DNA of 64,000 bases from Apostichopus japonicus (taxonomy: Eukaryota > Echinodermata > Holothuroidea > Aspidochirotida > Stichopodidae), in the NCBI RefSeq assembly GCF_037975245.1, contig NC_092572.1, positions 14,636,269 through 14,700,268 of the forward strand, read 5' to 3'. Shown in pieces: positions 1-14,100 of this stretch (position 1 is the first letter of the stretch; each line of letters opens with the position of its first letter). The position numbers and the translations under genes are program-made. A model generated the notes under the pieces. The model saw only the letters and a program-made list of their open reading frames with translations, was not told where the DNA came from and made no database searches.

Positions 1-436
1 TTCGAAGACGGTTCAATCGTTGTATTGTCATATTGAAAAATCCCCGGGTACACAGTGAAGCATATATATGCAAATATCATATGATACAAACCTTCAGCAT
101 AACATATTAGCATATGCGCAATGCTTGATTGACTCTTCAGTAAACTGGAAGTAACAGTGTGCTTTTTTTGCAAGTGCGAAACACTAACGTCGCACGCTAT
201 CAGTCTATAAGTGAACGCATTCAAACAATGTGCCAATTAAAGGATGTAAACGAGTACAAACTAGCATAGACAGTGACTGATAGACTGTACGTAACAAAGA
301 CAAGTTTAAATACAGAGACAATGAATTATGTTTCAACGCCGATAAATCATCGAGGCTAAATAGCTGCTACTAAATATCACTATAACCACGGTCAATGCAT
401 TTATGAGACACGAAATTCACTTTGCACAGAGATGGT
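1..436. other. Non-coding left edge, nothing recognised
   Basis: AT-rich unique-looking sequence with no open frame, repeat or RNA gene that I can identify on either strand. Confidence 0.4.
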
Positions 437-750
437 CATGTCTTGCTTATTCATTTGTAACGGCAATATGTCGGAGAAGCGTGCAGTTTGGGGACTGGCA
501 ATTTGTGGATTGGCTGCATTTGTCTTACTAACCGTCTTGTTTGAAAATCAAGAAAATATTGACTTCCGAGCAAAGCAAATTTCAAATTGAGCACAGCCGC
601 TGCTGTATTAAAAGCCAAAGGGGGCAAGACCTTCTTGAGTGATATGCGTCTCGACAACCTTGAATACATCTCCAAACAAGGAACGTTCCGTTGTCGTGAT
701 ACCCTAATACTTATCTTTCGGCCTAATATTCGCCAGTATGACAAATCAGC
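437..750 (+). pseudogene. Possible broken fragment of a type II membrane protein
   Basis: A plus-strand frame opens at ATG 437, with a second in-frame Met shortly after. It encodes a short basic N-terminus (MSEKR), a hydrophobic segment of about 17 residues (WGLAICGLAAFVLLTVL) and a polar stretch, then stops at a TGA near 595. Another frame picks up immediately and reads about 50 residues containing KGGKTFLSDMRLDNLEY before a TAA near 752. A Met-basic-hydrophobic start followed by a soluble stretch is how Golgi glycosyltransferases and sulfotransferases begin, but no family motif is visible. The frame break could be a frameshift in a decayed copy or a missed intron. Function is not assigned. 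Confidence 0.3.
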
Positions 751-3700
751 TTAATATTATCTATCGTGAGCAAAAGACAAAACAATCATAATAATAAACA
801 AGCAATAATTGTTAAAGACATCTTTTTAAATCCATTTTTGATATTTTTCAATGAGATCAAAAGTCTACGTGTATTTAACAATTTCAGATTACAACCGAGT
901 AGCTATATTAATCTCTCTTCTTCAAAAGCTTTAAGCTCCTTGAAAATTTGTGTAGGTGTTGTGTTAAACAGTAACATCGCGTGTGCCCTAAAGTCGTTAT
1001 ATCCATGTAGCTGCACTGATAGACGCTCGCTGTATGTTGGTGCTTACTTCCAGCTCAGAATTCATTTTTTTATATATATATATATATTTGTTTTATAAAA
1101 GCTAGAGTGAACAATAGCCCATGAAGATTGACATATAAGTCAAGAGCTATATAGGCTGTGAGGCACTATAAAATAGATCAACATGGGCCAATCAGTAGTT
1201 CACAGCAGCTTAGGAACTACTGACGGGTGGGGGATTGCTGGCCCCCTCACCCCAGAAGCACACCTAAGCGGTGCGGTGGGAGGTGTGCACTACACATGAC
1301 CTAAACTGAAAGCATCCAGAGATTCAGAACAGTTCGGGCATCCAGATGGCAGATGAACACCTCTCGGTCAAGGATTGGGTGATCAGTGCCTATAAAATAC
1401 ACCAACCACTCCCCTCTAGCCCCCTCATTACATTTGGCATGACCATTGCTCAGGTGCTCATCATCATGAGTATCTATCACCAGATGAAATTCTGACAGAG
1501 GAAATTTAAATTGAAGGTGAAACCTTGCCGTAATGATACTGTGGCACGCCGTTTGTACAATATAACTAAACATTTTTTTCCAGGCTAAAATAAGGGGAAA
1601 CGTTATTTAGTAGGTGCAGCCATCGTAAGTTATCGTTCGTAGCCCGTTCTACAAGATAAAGAGAAAATTAATCCAAACACAACAGATAAGTTCATATTCG
1701 ATCATAGTTATATTTGGAAAATGAGATTAAGACATAATGCGTCATATATGTATATTGCACTACAGATGACAATATGTCAACATTAAATTAAAGGTAAAGT
1801 CAAATAATTTACAAAACCATAAATCAGAATAAGATATTTAACGGAATTGGAGGGAAGTATGGCTTGGAAAGATTCTTACAGAAAATGAAACATAACTTTG
1901 TCATCACATTTGGAAGCACGTTTGCCACTGTACGGAACTTGGATCCAAGATATACCTTGGACTAGGAGATTTCTGTTGTCCTTGCAAGTATGATTACAAG
2001 TCTAACAGAGCAGTCAGGACAGGTTTTGTAAAATGGTGACACCATTGTTCTACACAATCGTGAAGTAATTACTTTGTAGTATAAACTGCCATCAAATTGT
2101 CTATAGATGGCTTAATTACCATTGAAATACCTGTCAGTATACAATAGAGCATATGATTAAATGACATAGTTAATACAGTTGAATTCCTTAATGTTCAAAC
2201 CAACATGCTAGCATAATTAAGTCACCATCATTAAGTCAATATCATTGTTAAAACAAAGTTCAGAAAATGGCTGAGAAACCACATCAAGTGGAAAACTCTA
2301 AGAAATTATCTAGAATTCAAATTTTATAAAGTTTAATTGATGATTTTTTTTTTTTTGGGGGGGGGGGGGATGGGCAAGTAATTACTATCATGAAAATACT
2401 GATTACCATGAAATCAATTCAATTACTATAATGTAAGCTCATGTGAGGTTGATCATTTTAAAGTGCTACTATTGTAAAAGCTAAAATATGGATGAAAAAT
2501 GGAATGTTTGGCTTCTACTTTAAAATTAGCTACAAGACGGTAGAATAGATACTTTATATAGAGTTGAAACAAGTGGTAGTAGAAAAATGAAATTAGAAAC
2601 TACAGTATTAAAAACGTTAGAAAGGTATACTAAATCTACAATACGTTTCCGAAGAACTAAAATTTTTGGTCGATTATAGAAATTTCAATTACATTTGATG
2701 TAATTGACAGCAATATTTTCAAGTATCCATCAAAATTTTCAAATAGAAGCAAAGGAATTTTGGCTTGGAGGGAATTCCAATTAAAGTCTTCAGGATTACA
2801 AATCCTGTCCACTGAAAATTGAACAATAAAAAAATATTATCAAAGTAATGAAAATACCAAGAAAAGAAAAGGAAAACAGAATAAGACGGTCGTGGGAGTT
2901 GTAGAAAATTAAGTACTATAGTAGGAAATGGCAAGTTATTTTGAATGTTCCAAAATAATAATTATCACTACTGATGATAAAACAATCATCAATGGCAAAT
3001 ACAAGTTGGTAACCTGAACTGTCCATAGTTCAATATTCCATTGATCAAAATTGCCATACGCAGAATGGAGTCCACTTCGTTCAAAACAATATTAGTAGGT
3101 GTAGGAATATACGTAACTATAATGTACGCCGCTTATGAGACTGAAACCATCTCACTTGATACCCACTGCACCACTGCCTACACCAAGAATGGAGTAAGCA
3201 CAGTCTATGCTTACAGAAATGCACTGGACAGTTATCTCTGGTGCTATTTCCCCAAGAAGATAATCTTCCTTTCTTTAACCACCCGCTCCCAACGTAAAAA
3301 ACAACAGAGAAGTTTAATAAGATTGTTTCCAATACCAAACTTCTCCTGAATTTAGGTATTTAATGATCTGTTGAAAAATGCCCATGTTCACCGAAATTTG
3401 CTGGAGTGCTCACCTTGCATGTAAACTTCAAAAGATTCAAACTGTTCATTCTTGATTGAAGAATCTGAATATATTCGTTGCAGGAGCAAATGATATTGAC
3501 AACTTCACAGATTAGTTTGTGCAGAGTAGCCAGGACTTGGTACATATGTTTTGCAAGAAGTGATGCAGACCTACATTGCATGTTTAAGGTTTTTTTTAAA
3601 ACTAAAGCAACAAAATTTTGAGAGGTTGGAAGTACGCTCACTCAAGACAATAATGCAATGAAATTAGCACTATAGAAATGATGTTACATAGTAAAAGTAA

Positions 3701-4731
3701 CCAGGTATTCCAAGTAAATCTTCAGATAAATTTGATGCTGACAGATCCCATGGAAGTCTATTTGTATACTAGGCTGAGTGCAAAATATGTAAAAAATAAC
3801 AACTCCACATCAGATAATATGAATAGGCAATAGTATGACTAGTATGACTAGAGGACAAGTTTGGCAGACAAGTAGTACATATACAGGCACTATATAACCC
3901 ATATAGTGATGCAGTGATAAAACATTAATATCATTGCTTTATACATGGTAGAGCAAGAAAGAGTGCAAAGAGTTTTGAGTAGACATGTAAGCATAGAAGC
4001 AAGATTACGTTACATAACACAAACAACCAGCTATATAGCTTCATTAAGCAAGAAAATGAACAAAAAAACCATCAAAGGTGAGATAGCTGAACAAAAAAAC
4101 AAAAGAGCAGAACTTCCAAACAAACATAACAAACGGCTACATAAAAGTTCCTTATGTTATTGAATGACGGGTTGAGTATTTATAAATAACATAAACACAA
4201 AATATCAAAGATAACACCATCATCTGGATTTCACCAAGCAATAAGGGATATCTTTATCAGTTGGATTTTATGTTGTTGTTGGTAATGCCCAGTGGGGGGG
4301 GGGGGGGGAAATGTGTTGTTCATGGTGTAATTAAGCAAATATTTACTTTGGCATGCCTGGCCAAAGCAATGAAGAGTGAGCTGTATAAACTCAAAGACTT
4401 TATTGTCTGTAGTTTAATGTTTTTGGTTTACTTTTTCCTGTTTTCATTGCATTTACAAAATGCATCTAATTACCTGGTACTTCAACATTTAATTTTGATT
4501 TTTCCATAATTTTGTCAAGGTGAACTAATACAAAGTTACATTGATCATAACTTTTCCATTATATAATCCTCATTTTTTTTCATATAAGTTTATCTTTCAA
4601 GAACGAAAGGTGCAGCATTTAGCGATTTAGCAGAATAAATTGACCCCAGTTTCCCTCCAAACAAGTTCTAATGACATATCTCCTATAAAACAGCAAAATA
4701 AATTATCATCGTTAATCAAGCCAACCCCAAA
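751..4731. other. Intergenic region without a supported gene
   Basis: About 4 kb of AT-rich DNA. The short open frames here (for example 1301-1573 minus, 3041-3349 plus, 3945-4163 plus) show no domain, splice pattern or biased composition that supports coding. Visible simple sequence: a TA run near 1070-1090, a 13-T/13-G junction at 2344-2369, and a 15-G run at 4294-4308. Confidence 0.5.
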
Positions 4732-4737
4732 TTTATT
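4732..4737 (-). promoter_or_regulatory. Polyadenylation signal of the JmjC gene
   Basis: A minus-strand AATAAA (plus TTTATT) lies about 30 bases beyond the TGA of the HDEL-tailed gene, a normal spacing for a short 3' UTR. It is the first canonical hexamer after the stop. Confidence 0.6.
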
Positions 4738-4767
4738 ATCTTTGAATAAAAACTTAGAGGTGATAGG

Positions 4768-5139
4768 TCAAAGTTCATCGTGATCATGATGGTCATGCCC
4801 ATGGCCATGGACTTTAGGTTCCTCCTGGGCCTCTTCTTGCTCCTCTTCTTTGTCTTCAGCCTTTGTGTCAGCCTTTTCTTTATCTTCATCTACTTGTTCA
4901 TCTTGTTTCTCCTCTTCATCTTCTTTAACTTGAGTAACTCCTTCTTTGTCTTCTGCCTCTTCTTTGACATCTTCTATCTCCTCCTCCTCCTCCTCCTTGT
5001 ATTCATAGTTTGGTTGTTCTGGTGGAACTGTTGGCAAGTCTACTCTCCTGGCAAATTCTTTAAGTTGTTCTAGGGTTAAGTTTTCTATTTCTTCTTTGGT
5101 TAGGTAATCTTTTTCATCTATGTCAAATTCATAAAATAT
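4768..5139 (-). CDS. JmjC gene exon 8: EF-hand-like loop, acidic tail, HDEL, stop
   Basis: The acceptor AG lies just right of 5139 and the TGA is at 4770-4768. It encodes residues 386-508. It begins IFYEFDIDEKDYLTKEE, which keeps Asp1, Asp3, a hydrophobic position 8 and Glu12 of an EF-hand but lacks the usual Gly6. A long Glu/Lys/Asp run follows, then a tail of alternating His, Gly and Asp, and HDEL. The high Glu/Lys content makes the opposite strand open too, which is a shadow. Confidence 0.9.
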   Translation of the reverse strand: MFYEFDIDEKDYLTKEEIENLTLEQLKEFARRVDLPTVPPEQPNYEYKEEEEEEIEDVKEEAEDKEGVTQVKEDEEEKQDEQVDEDKEKADTKAEDKEEEQEEAQEEPKVHGHGHDHHDHDEL

Positions 5140-8100
5140 CTAGGAAAGCAACAGAAAAAAAACAATATTAAGAGATCAATAAGATACTAACACAAAACAA
5201 ACAAACTTAAGATATCAAATTTGTCATTACATCTTTATACGTGTTTTCTGGAGATAGGTGTGGGGTGAGGATGGAGGAGTGGAGTGGAGTGGTCAGTGAC
5301 TAATTACAAAGCCTTTCATACTGCAAACACTTCAGATACATGAGTGGAATCAGACTGCAAGACAATTACCTATTTGGGCATCAGATTGATTCAACAACAC
5401 AAAAACCCTTTTTCAAATGTTCCTAAAGTGTTTCCCAAGGGTTTCAAAAGCCAAATGAAACAAGTGATGATCGTGGATGAGCAATAGCCTACATCTGCTT
5501 TCTCCTTCTGAAGATTAATACTACCGGTACTTATATATTTTTCTTGGCCAAATCTAGTTCTAATTTCTGAATGAATCTAAACTCATGCATCTAATTAACA
5601 CCAACTTCTACCACTTACATTAGAACACAACTGCACAAGGTAAATGAACTTCATAGTGTAAAACACAAAAGGAAAGTATGTAAAAGTGTCACCCTGTAGG
5701 TCCTACTGCCACAGAAAACTTCTAGGTTTGACAGACTAAGTTTTAAAAATACAACACTTACATCCTTCACTTCCTCTGTGACTCCATACTGTTCACCTTC
5801 CTCTGGGTCGATATCGTATTTGAGATGGTTGAAGTATGGGGCAAAGACTTCAATTCTAAGATGCTCTCTATCTCCAAGCAAGACCAGCAAATTCTGCCTC
5901 AAGGTGTCTACATTCATGTAACCTATTTCAATAACCTAAAGGAGAGAAAAAAATCATAAAACTAAAATAATGGTAAGAGTTACAGCCACAATCCACAATC
6001 ACTAGAAATTGTACCTGTAACGTGAGATCCTGTCTGTGAGTGCTGCATACAAGGCACAAACAACTTTCTTTATCTCTACTGATACCTCTTAATTAATACA
6101 ATAGGCTTTATCTAATGGAGTACCCATAGACTCCCACCATGATGCAACAATATGACATAAATAGAAAATAAAAAGTAAACAGAGGTATGTACACAGCAGA
6201 AAAAACTGAGGGACTAGAGCAGTAATCAAAATTGTTTTCACACTAAACTAGCCTATTCACAAACCAGTGCCATCGGTTTGTGCTTTAATACACTATATAC
6301 AGGGAATACCTTAAGCGTTCAACTTTTGGGTAGCATTTACAAAGGCTCTGACTGTTGTTCTCCCTCAAATAAAGGGTGTGAAGACTCACGCACAAAGAAA
6401 CTTCTCATGCTGGTAATCTGACCTAGTTTTGAATGAGGTGTAACAGAAGTGTTAGACACCATCATCGATCATCCCAGAAAATACACACACACAGCTTGCT
6501 ACCGTCGGTAATTAGACACTAGTGTACAGTCCATACATACAGCAAAGGGTCAATACCCACAGCATAGTGTACATAGCAGCGTGGACATCTCAGGTCTAAA
6601 TAAAAGATAACAAGGTATCACATTTCATTACTGTCTGCATTTTGTAGCGACAAGAAGAAAACGTCATTTGCAAGCAACCGAAAGTTAACTTTTTCAGAGC
6701 GCGGTTTGGGGCGAGTCTTCAATGCCTTTAAGGTTCCTGTGTAGCAAAACTGCTGTACATATTTACACTTGTATTTATACTGACTTTACTATTTTGTATA
6801 ACAATTTGCAATGGGCATTGTATATTTCATTCCCAGCCCTCTACTTTCTTCCTCGATGACACACATTAATGTCCAGTTTGGTAAATAATTTTCCTTCTTC
6901 ACTTATGGGCCATTGTATGTGAATTAACTGTTAACATGCTTGAAAAAAAACGATACACAGTGATCTCTAATTCATCGCTGATGTTACTCATCCCTAGAGT
7001 AAAAACACAGACTTACGGCTTGAGAACGTTCGCATCTAGTGCACCGTGCCTGTGGAAATCACTTCCAGAACATGTAAAAATGGGCAATACTGTGAACGGT
7101 TCCAATCAGCTCTCAAAACGTATCTTTTCACCAAAGCATATATATGTTATAATTGTTATTATTATTTTAAGCGCTACGAGAATTATTTCATAGTTTGTTT
7201 GGCGCTATATAAAAAATTATTTATCATTATTATTATCCCCACAGTCTAAAGTCGAAGAATTAATTGAACTTCTGCTGTTGAGTCTGTCATTGAACATATT
7301 ACATACATATTCAAGTTTCATTTTGTGTTGCAACAATGTCACATTCCAATTTGATATAGGTTGGGAATGGTTGTCTTGTGAACTTCATATTTTGCATGTG
7401 TAAAAGAAAAGCTTGATATGAGAACACTCATACCAGGATGACAGCCAAAATGTTTGGTACTTTGTCTTGCAGTGAAGACAGGAAGAGGAGATTATACTAT
7501 GATTATGCAACCCTTGGTATTCAACCTACCTTGTTACATTTCAAGATGGTCTAGAAAGTAGCTTCCACATTAATATATGGGGAAATGTGCTACTCCCAGA
7601 ATTTTCACTCGTCAGTTACCAGTTCAAAAGGTTTACAGAACGATCCATTGGTCAATAAACTAATACTTCAGTCAGCAAACCAACCCCCCACCCCCTTCCT
7701 CCTGGTCCATAAGATATGGATTGAAACGTTCTGCAAAATGCAGGACTGTGCATTTATCTATACTTGGCCTTCATTTACCTTAATACAGTGGTAGAGAACT
7801 TTTGCAGTGGCAGTTATATTATTGCAAATATTCCTCTGCTACAGTTTTCTAGAACTATTACTACATACATGTAAAAGTAAACCAATTGCCTCCTTCCTAT
7901 ACTGAAATAGTAACACTGTTTAGTTTTGTCACTGCCTTTTTTTCTCAAACAATTCCCAGCAGGAGTGCCTCTACTCGGCAAGTAGGTCAACTAAGGGAAA
8001 ATAAATCAACGCTCTGAATTGTGCAAATTTAACACCAATCAAGCACAGTGCAGGGATGTGCTCACACTGGGTGGCTGCGCCCAGCAGTTCTGAATGCCGC

Positions 8101-11100
8101 ACAGCACAAACAGTATATAAAAAAAAAAATTTTGATGATAATATAACAAATTTTGTCCAGTGGGGAGGGGGTACCCCACCCATGAGATCCCTCTCACAGG
8201 GTATGGATCACACTACCGCACAATCTGCCTGAGCACATCCCTGACAGTGTATTGGTAATATAGTTCTTCTCACCTTGTCACCTTTCTTGTAGGTCCACAT
8301 GACATTCATTTCCTTCATACTAGTGTAAGAGAATGTCTTGTCCTTACAATCTGAATCATCAAACTCTGGATAAGTAGTAAATAACGATGTCGCTGAGATA
8401 CTCCTACCGTAAGACCTCACTTGATGAATATGACCTGAAACAAATATCGAACAAAAATCATGGTAACTAAAATATTACATAGTTGTTTGTGACATACTGA
8501 CACAGATACACACAAAGTTGCTATCTATACAATAAAGTTTATAAAGTTGAAGGGTTACAGTCTTGTTCAAGGACAAGGCACTCTCATACGATTCTACAAC
8601 CTAACCCGGGCCTGGTCATTGGTAACTTGTCACACACCAAAGTGAGCACAATTCAATCAATCTCTCCTGGGGCACCACAAACATGTGTCCCCCGGGGACT
8701 TCCCATAGGGTGCAGCCACAAACTGGAACGCACAACTATATTGACAAGCGTCCTCGCAAGTCCCCATTTATGCACCTGGGTGAAAAGGGGCAATGGAGAT
8801 AAAGTGCCTTGCCCAAGAAAAAAACGTAGGACTCAAACCTTGCAATCCTTAGATCACAAGTCCACTGACTTAACCACTTGACCACAATGCCCCCCAGTAG
8901 ATTCAATAAAGCTTTCAATTCTTATTACAATCTGCTGTGACAAATTTAATGGAAAATTAAAAAATGATGGAAATGCAACATCTTAAATGATGTAACATTT
9001 CATTTCATGATGATCTGTCAACAAGCATAAAACAGACAACAGCCCTACAGCTAACCCCCATCCCACACAATTTGAACTCTTTTTTCTTGGTGTTGCTTTC
9101 AACTTGTTTTGTTGAAAGAAACGACAGTTAAGTCAAACTTTAAATCCAAAGTTTTGAAAATGTTACATAGCAACACTGCCAATTCCAATGTGTGACTTTT
9201 ATTACACTAGTAGGCACAGTAGTAGAATACCGTGACATTATATAAGAACCTACAAATTAATCAAACAATATCTACAAGCCAAAAAGTCACAGCTTGGTAT
9301 GAATAAATGTTTAGCTTCAGACTGCAGTGCCAAACGACATGTTTCTTGTGGATTTAATTCAAATGGCAAGCTTTTTTAAAATTACCTCAGGTCTGCATAA
9401 CTTTCTGGAATATAAAATGTAACATTGGTCCAAGCCTAAATTGTTTCAATGTATTTGCTTCACGAAGGTAAACACACAAATTTAAAACATAGGCTCTTAT
9501 ACTTCCTTGAACCTAAAACTTGGCTTGGCTCAACTTTGTCCTTCCTGCAAACCCCCCCCTCCTCTGTCTCCTCCATCTCCCTAAGGCCCACCCTCCACTT
9601 AGGGTATCAACTGATTTACCAATAAAGGCCAATCATTCCAGGTTTAAAAGAAACAGGTAGCCTGAAAAGATTTAGCCATTGTTGCAAGCTGCTTCTTTAG
9701 TGAATATCCCTTCTGAATATTTTGTTCATTAAGACTTTCATTATAATGACATGCTCTTTGTCAGTTTTCTCAAATGTGACACAGAAATCTGTTGCCTAGC
9801 AGCAAACACTACAACAAACTATGTAAATATATATAACCTCCATATATACAGTGTTACAATAGATTTATACATGCCAGTGAAGTCTACAATCCATTATTGC
9901 AAAAATATCACGTTTTCATGAGAAACTACTAACCCCTTACCCGCCAATCAGAGCTACAAATGAAAATAATGGATTGAAAAGGGTTTGTGGCTATGTGTAC
10001 ATCTTTTTTCTTTTTAAATAAAACTATTACCATCAGCATATATCTCAATAATTTTTTTTTCATAGTTCATATCTGGTAACATCGAAGAACTACTATTTCT
10101 CAATTATTAAGCAAAACAGAGAGAAACAATAATAGATACATTATGGTATTCCTCAGCGTTTGACGACCATGCTGGTAACTTAGGTATTGCAATTAGGCCT
10201 AATTACTCACCTGCGGGTATATAGATGCAGTCACCGGGTCTTAACGTAGCCCAGGTCCATTTGGCTTTGGCAACTTCTCCATGCTGGAACATATTTATCA
10301 TATCAACATCGACCTTCGAGTAACCAGATCCGGTGTTAGGATCCTACCAAAAGGAACATTTAACCACAAAATTAAAATACATTAACCTTGGCATGGTTTG
10401 CAAACTATAAGGTTGCTGTGTGGAAAATATCCTTCAATAATCTACAATTTGCGATTAAATTATCATTTAAGAACATTATGAAATATTACATAAGCCTTGA
10501 AAGGCAAGAATCAGTCAACAGTTATTAACAAAAATCATTTTAAGAGCCTTTCATTCCACAACACCAAGGAAGAAGGACACAAAAAATACTAATAATTGCA
10601 ACTTCAGTTATCTCTTAAAATTGCTTTGTTTCAAGAAATGTCAATGGCCCCTTGCATTATTTAGCTATATTCTTACTTCTGGTGGCTTCGAGCTAGTGCT
10701 GTGAACAGAGTACAGTTTATTGACCTCTAAACAAAATAGCTTCTTTGTAATGTTGTTGAGTGGGGTCACTCATGGATTAATGTGGAGCCTTCACCTATCT
10801 CAATATTTGAGAGAGCGGCCAGAAGCTGCATGGGTAGACTCGCGTACATCCGATGGGTAAATTTAACATGCTTATTATGGGAATTAACAGGAATGGATGC
10901 GACAATTGCATGACTTCAATGTAGATTCTCTGAACATTTGTTGAGAAGAGAAGGCTTGATACAAGTCAGAGTGCATCCATTATCACCGCATGACTTCTCG
11001 TTGGCTAATTCTTAATGTTGAATTGACTATATATTAAACTTAGCTATTAATATTCGTCTCAATGTATTTAGATCCTCCTGCAAGCAGGAACTCGCGAAGA

Positions 11101-14100
11101 AGCCTCATTGGCAAGCTGACCGAAGTCAGTCTCTTACATTCATATTTAACGTCCATGATTATGAATTGTCAACAACTCTGTAACTGGACGACATACATTA
11201 ATCTGACTCGAACAATAGCACATATCTAATATTATTATTGATTCGATGTACTTACATATCTAGCCATGTAGAGTTCCTCTGAGTACATGGGATCAATCAT
11301 AACAAAATCTTTTCTGCCGGACAGTAGACAGTGGAGGTTGTGGTCAGCGTCAAAGTGAATCAGTGACGCAGTCTCTCCGCTACTCATCCACAAATTTGTT
11401 TCTTGGATCGTCTTGGTGAAGGAACCACAATGTAAGCTCTTGGAGGCCTGGATAAAAGGACAGTTGCAAAGATTGATGGGGGTGTTATAAATAACATATT
11501 TGAGTCACACCCTCCCCCCCCCCCCCCCTCCAAGTCACCCCAATTCTATGGTAATATATTTGATTAAAGTTAAAAGCTCATTTACTCAACAACAAAAAAT
11601 TCAAGATTTGTGACATTAGTTTTTAATTTTTTTAATATTTTTTTAGATTTTACCATTCAGAAATATAATCAATTCTTTCTACAATTATTGTTAAGTTCAC
11701 AGACAACATGTAAACATCATTTATTGCATAACGGTACACGATAGCGTTATATTGCACTAGCCCCCTGGCAGGTCGTTCCCCAAAGAGGGGGATGAAAGGG
11801 TATCATAGGATTTATTTCTATCACCCCATTTATCCAAACATTTGCCAACAAATATCCTGGGAAATAACTTGTTTGTGAAGGACATTAGATACCGAGGTAC
11901 ATTCTTTTGTTAATCGAATTCACTTTACATTGGCTATACCCTTACATAATACATTATGGCCTAACTGTGATAATAAAAGTTACAAACTCAACCAGGTGGA
12001 ACAATTTCCTATTTCCTATTTAAAACACTTCATACTTTGCTCTCATGCCAAGCTCCAAAGCACTGGTACTGACAGTGTGAACTGTTCTTAACCTTTATCT
12101 GATTTTAATGCTAATACCACTCTATACTGTCCTCCCATATCATGCTTCAGAGCATTCGTACTAACAGTATGGACAGTTCCTACCCTTTATCTGATGCTAA
12201 TGCTAATACCACTGTATACTGTCCTCCCATATCATGCTTTAAAGCACTTGTACTGACAGTATGAACAGGCTCCTGGTCTTTATCTGATTCTAATGCTAAT
12301 ACCACTCTATACTGTCCTGCACAGCTCCACTATCATGCTTCAAAGCACTCACACTGACTGTATGAACAGTTCCAAACTTTTATCTAATAGAAAATGATAT
12401 TTATACTGTTCACACTGTTAGTACCAGTGCTGTGGACCTGCAAAACTTATGCATGGTAAAGAAAATACTGTCACAACTGGGCAGACAAAATGCAGGAATA
12501 TTTGAATATTCGTGAAATCTCTCCACCAATAAACTTGTAGAAACACTGCAACAAAAGAAATTTCTTCTGCTCCTTGTTTGTGATGCACTGTATCATATCC
12601 AATTGGGAATATGGATAACAGCTGCTGCATGGTACTGTATGTTCTGAAGTTTGATGACCAATAAAATGATGATGATTTGATAAATTACCTTAACTTCTCC
12701 TCTCATTTCATCTGGTAGTACAGAGACAATGTACCAGTCCTCCTTGAGGTACCCCTTTAGAAAAGTAGATAGGGACATCTTCTTTGGCCTGATTGTCCTA
12801 TCTTCTTTCTTGACTTCTACCAGGACATCCAAATCTCCATAACTAATGGAAGAATAAAGAGAAGTTATAACAATCAAACTAGCTTTCTAACTAACTCGAG
12901 CCAGAAAATAAGTAGATGTTAAGGTCCAAATGACCCCTGATCAAGGATAATATATAGCAGGAACAGTTTTTGATATGTTGCTGAAGGCAAAAGGAATCTT
13001 TGTAACTATGCCATTGTGTGTGTATAAACACTTTGTATGTGATGCCTCTAGTTTGTGTGATAGCTCAGACAGTTCAGTTTAGTTGACATTCATACCTGTT
13101 ATGTATAGAAACCCTTTGGTGAGTATACTGTATAAAAGAACCACATTCAAATTGGCTGAAGTTTGAAGGTCATTGAGGTATATAAGCAAATATCAAAGAC
13201 AGGAAAATAATGTTTACATGAGCATCAAGTAAAAAAGTAGCTGACCACTTAGAGTCAACAATGGTAAAAAAAAATAAAAAAGTGTAGGCTATATGGCAAG
13301 GAATCTGTATGTCTGTTGCCTTTCAGATTATATGCTTATATGCCAGCAAATCAACTTTGTCTTTTTATTATTCATATTGATCAAAAAAGAGATCAAAATA
13401 TATTCATATACCTCTTTGTTGCAGTATTGTAGCTCTGTACACTACAAGCACTGTATCTGAGTGTGTCAAACGGCCCCTGGTTAAAATTAGAGGCTTCTAT
13501 ACATTTTGGACAGACCTGTATAAAGGACCTGCTCCCAATGCATTGCCCCCGAGAAAATAACAAAGAGTGGCATGCCGCATGCATACAGCATGAGCTAAGC
13601 GTTTTAAGGCCAGTGACACCGCATTTAACAATACCCCTTTGTTCTTTACTTGCATAATCAGCAAAGGCAAACAAACTTACCATTAGCATAATAAGGGAAG
13701 TAGGTACCACATACAGTTTTCCCAATCACCAGGATTTTTTGATTTATATATATCTACTGTACTGTACCTGATTAATTGCAATAGGCAGGCTACTTCAAAG
13801 TTGTTCACTATACCTACTTTTCATTCATGTACTCATCTGTCCATTTCTTCATAGCCGGTGAATCTGACATGTCGCCCCTATAAACGCATGGTAGCTTCTT
13901 AGATACATGGTCCTGCCAAAACTTCTTAGGATGGAGGGCCTCTTTGTACTCTATGACTGGACCCTCAGGTTTCTTCTGAAAACCTGAAAGAACACAACCA
14001 AAAGTGGGATGACTATCTCACCATTCAAAACTTATAATTACGTACAATAATCCAACCCTGTAAGAGAGCTACAACAGTTTGTAGCAAACAAATTGGTACT

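Noticed and set aside
2344-2369. Functional T/G tract or promoter element
   Set aside because: A 13-T/13-G homopolymer junction with no gene nearby; most simply a mononucleotide microsatellite.
3041-3349. Open frames on both strands at 3.04-3.35 kb
   Set aside because: No domain, no splice partners, and both strands open in the same stretch. No support for a gene.
4780-5073. Plus-strand hydrophobic open frame (Phe/Leu-rich)
   Set aside because: It is the antisense of the Glu/Lys-rich last exon of the JmjC gene, whose low complexity removes stops on the other strand.
12593-12877. Stand-alone 94-residue protein
   Set aside because: Only the middle is coding (exon 3 of the JmjC gene); the ends are intron read-through.
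13393-13725. Overlapping open frames on both strands
   Set aside because: Inside intron 2 of the JmjC gene, with no recognisable protein features.
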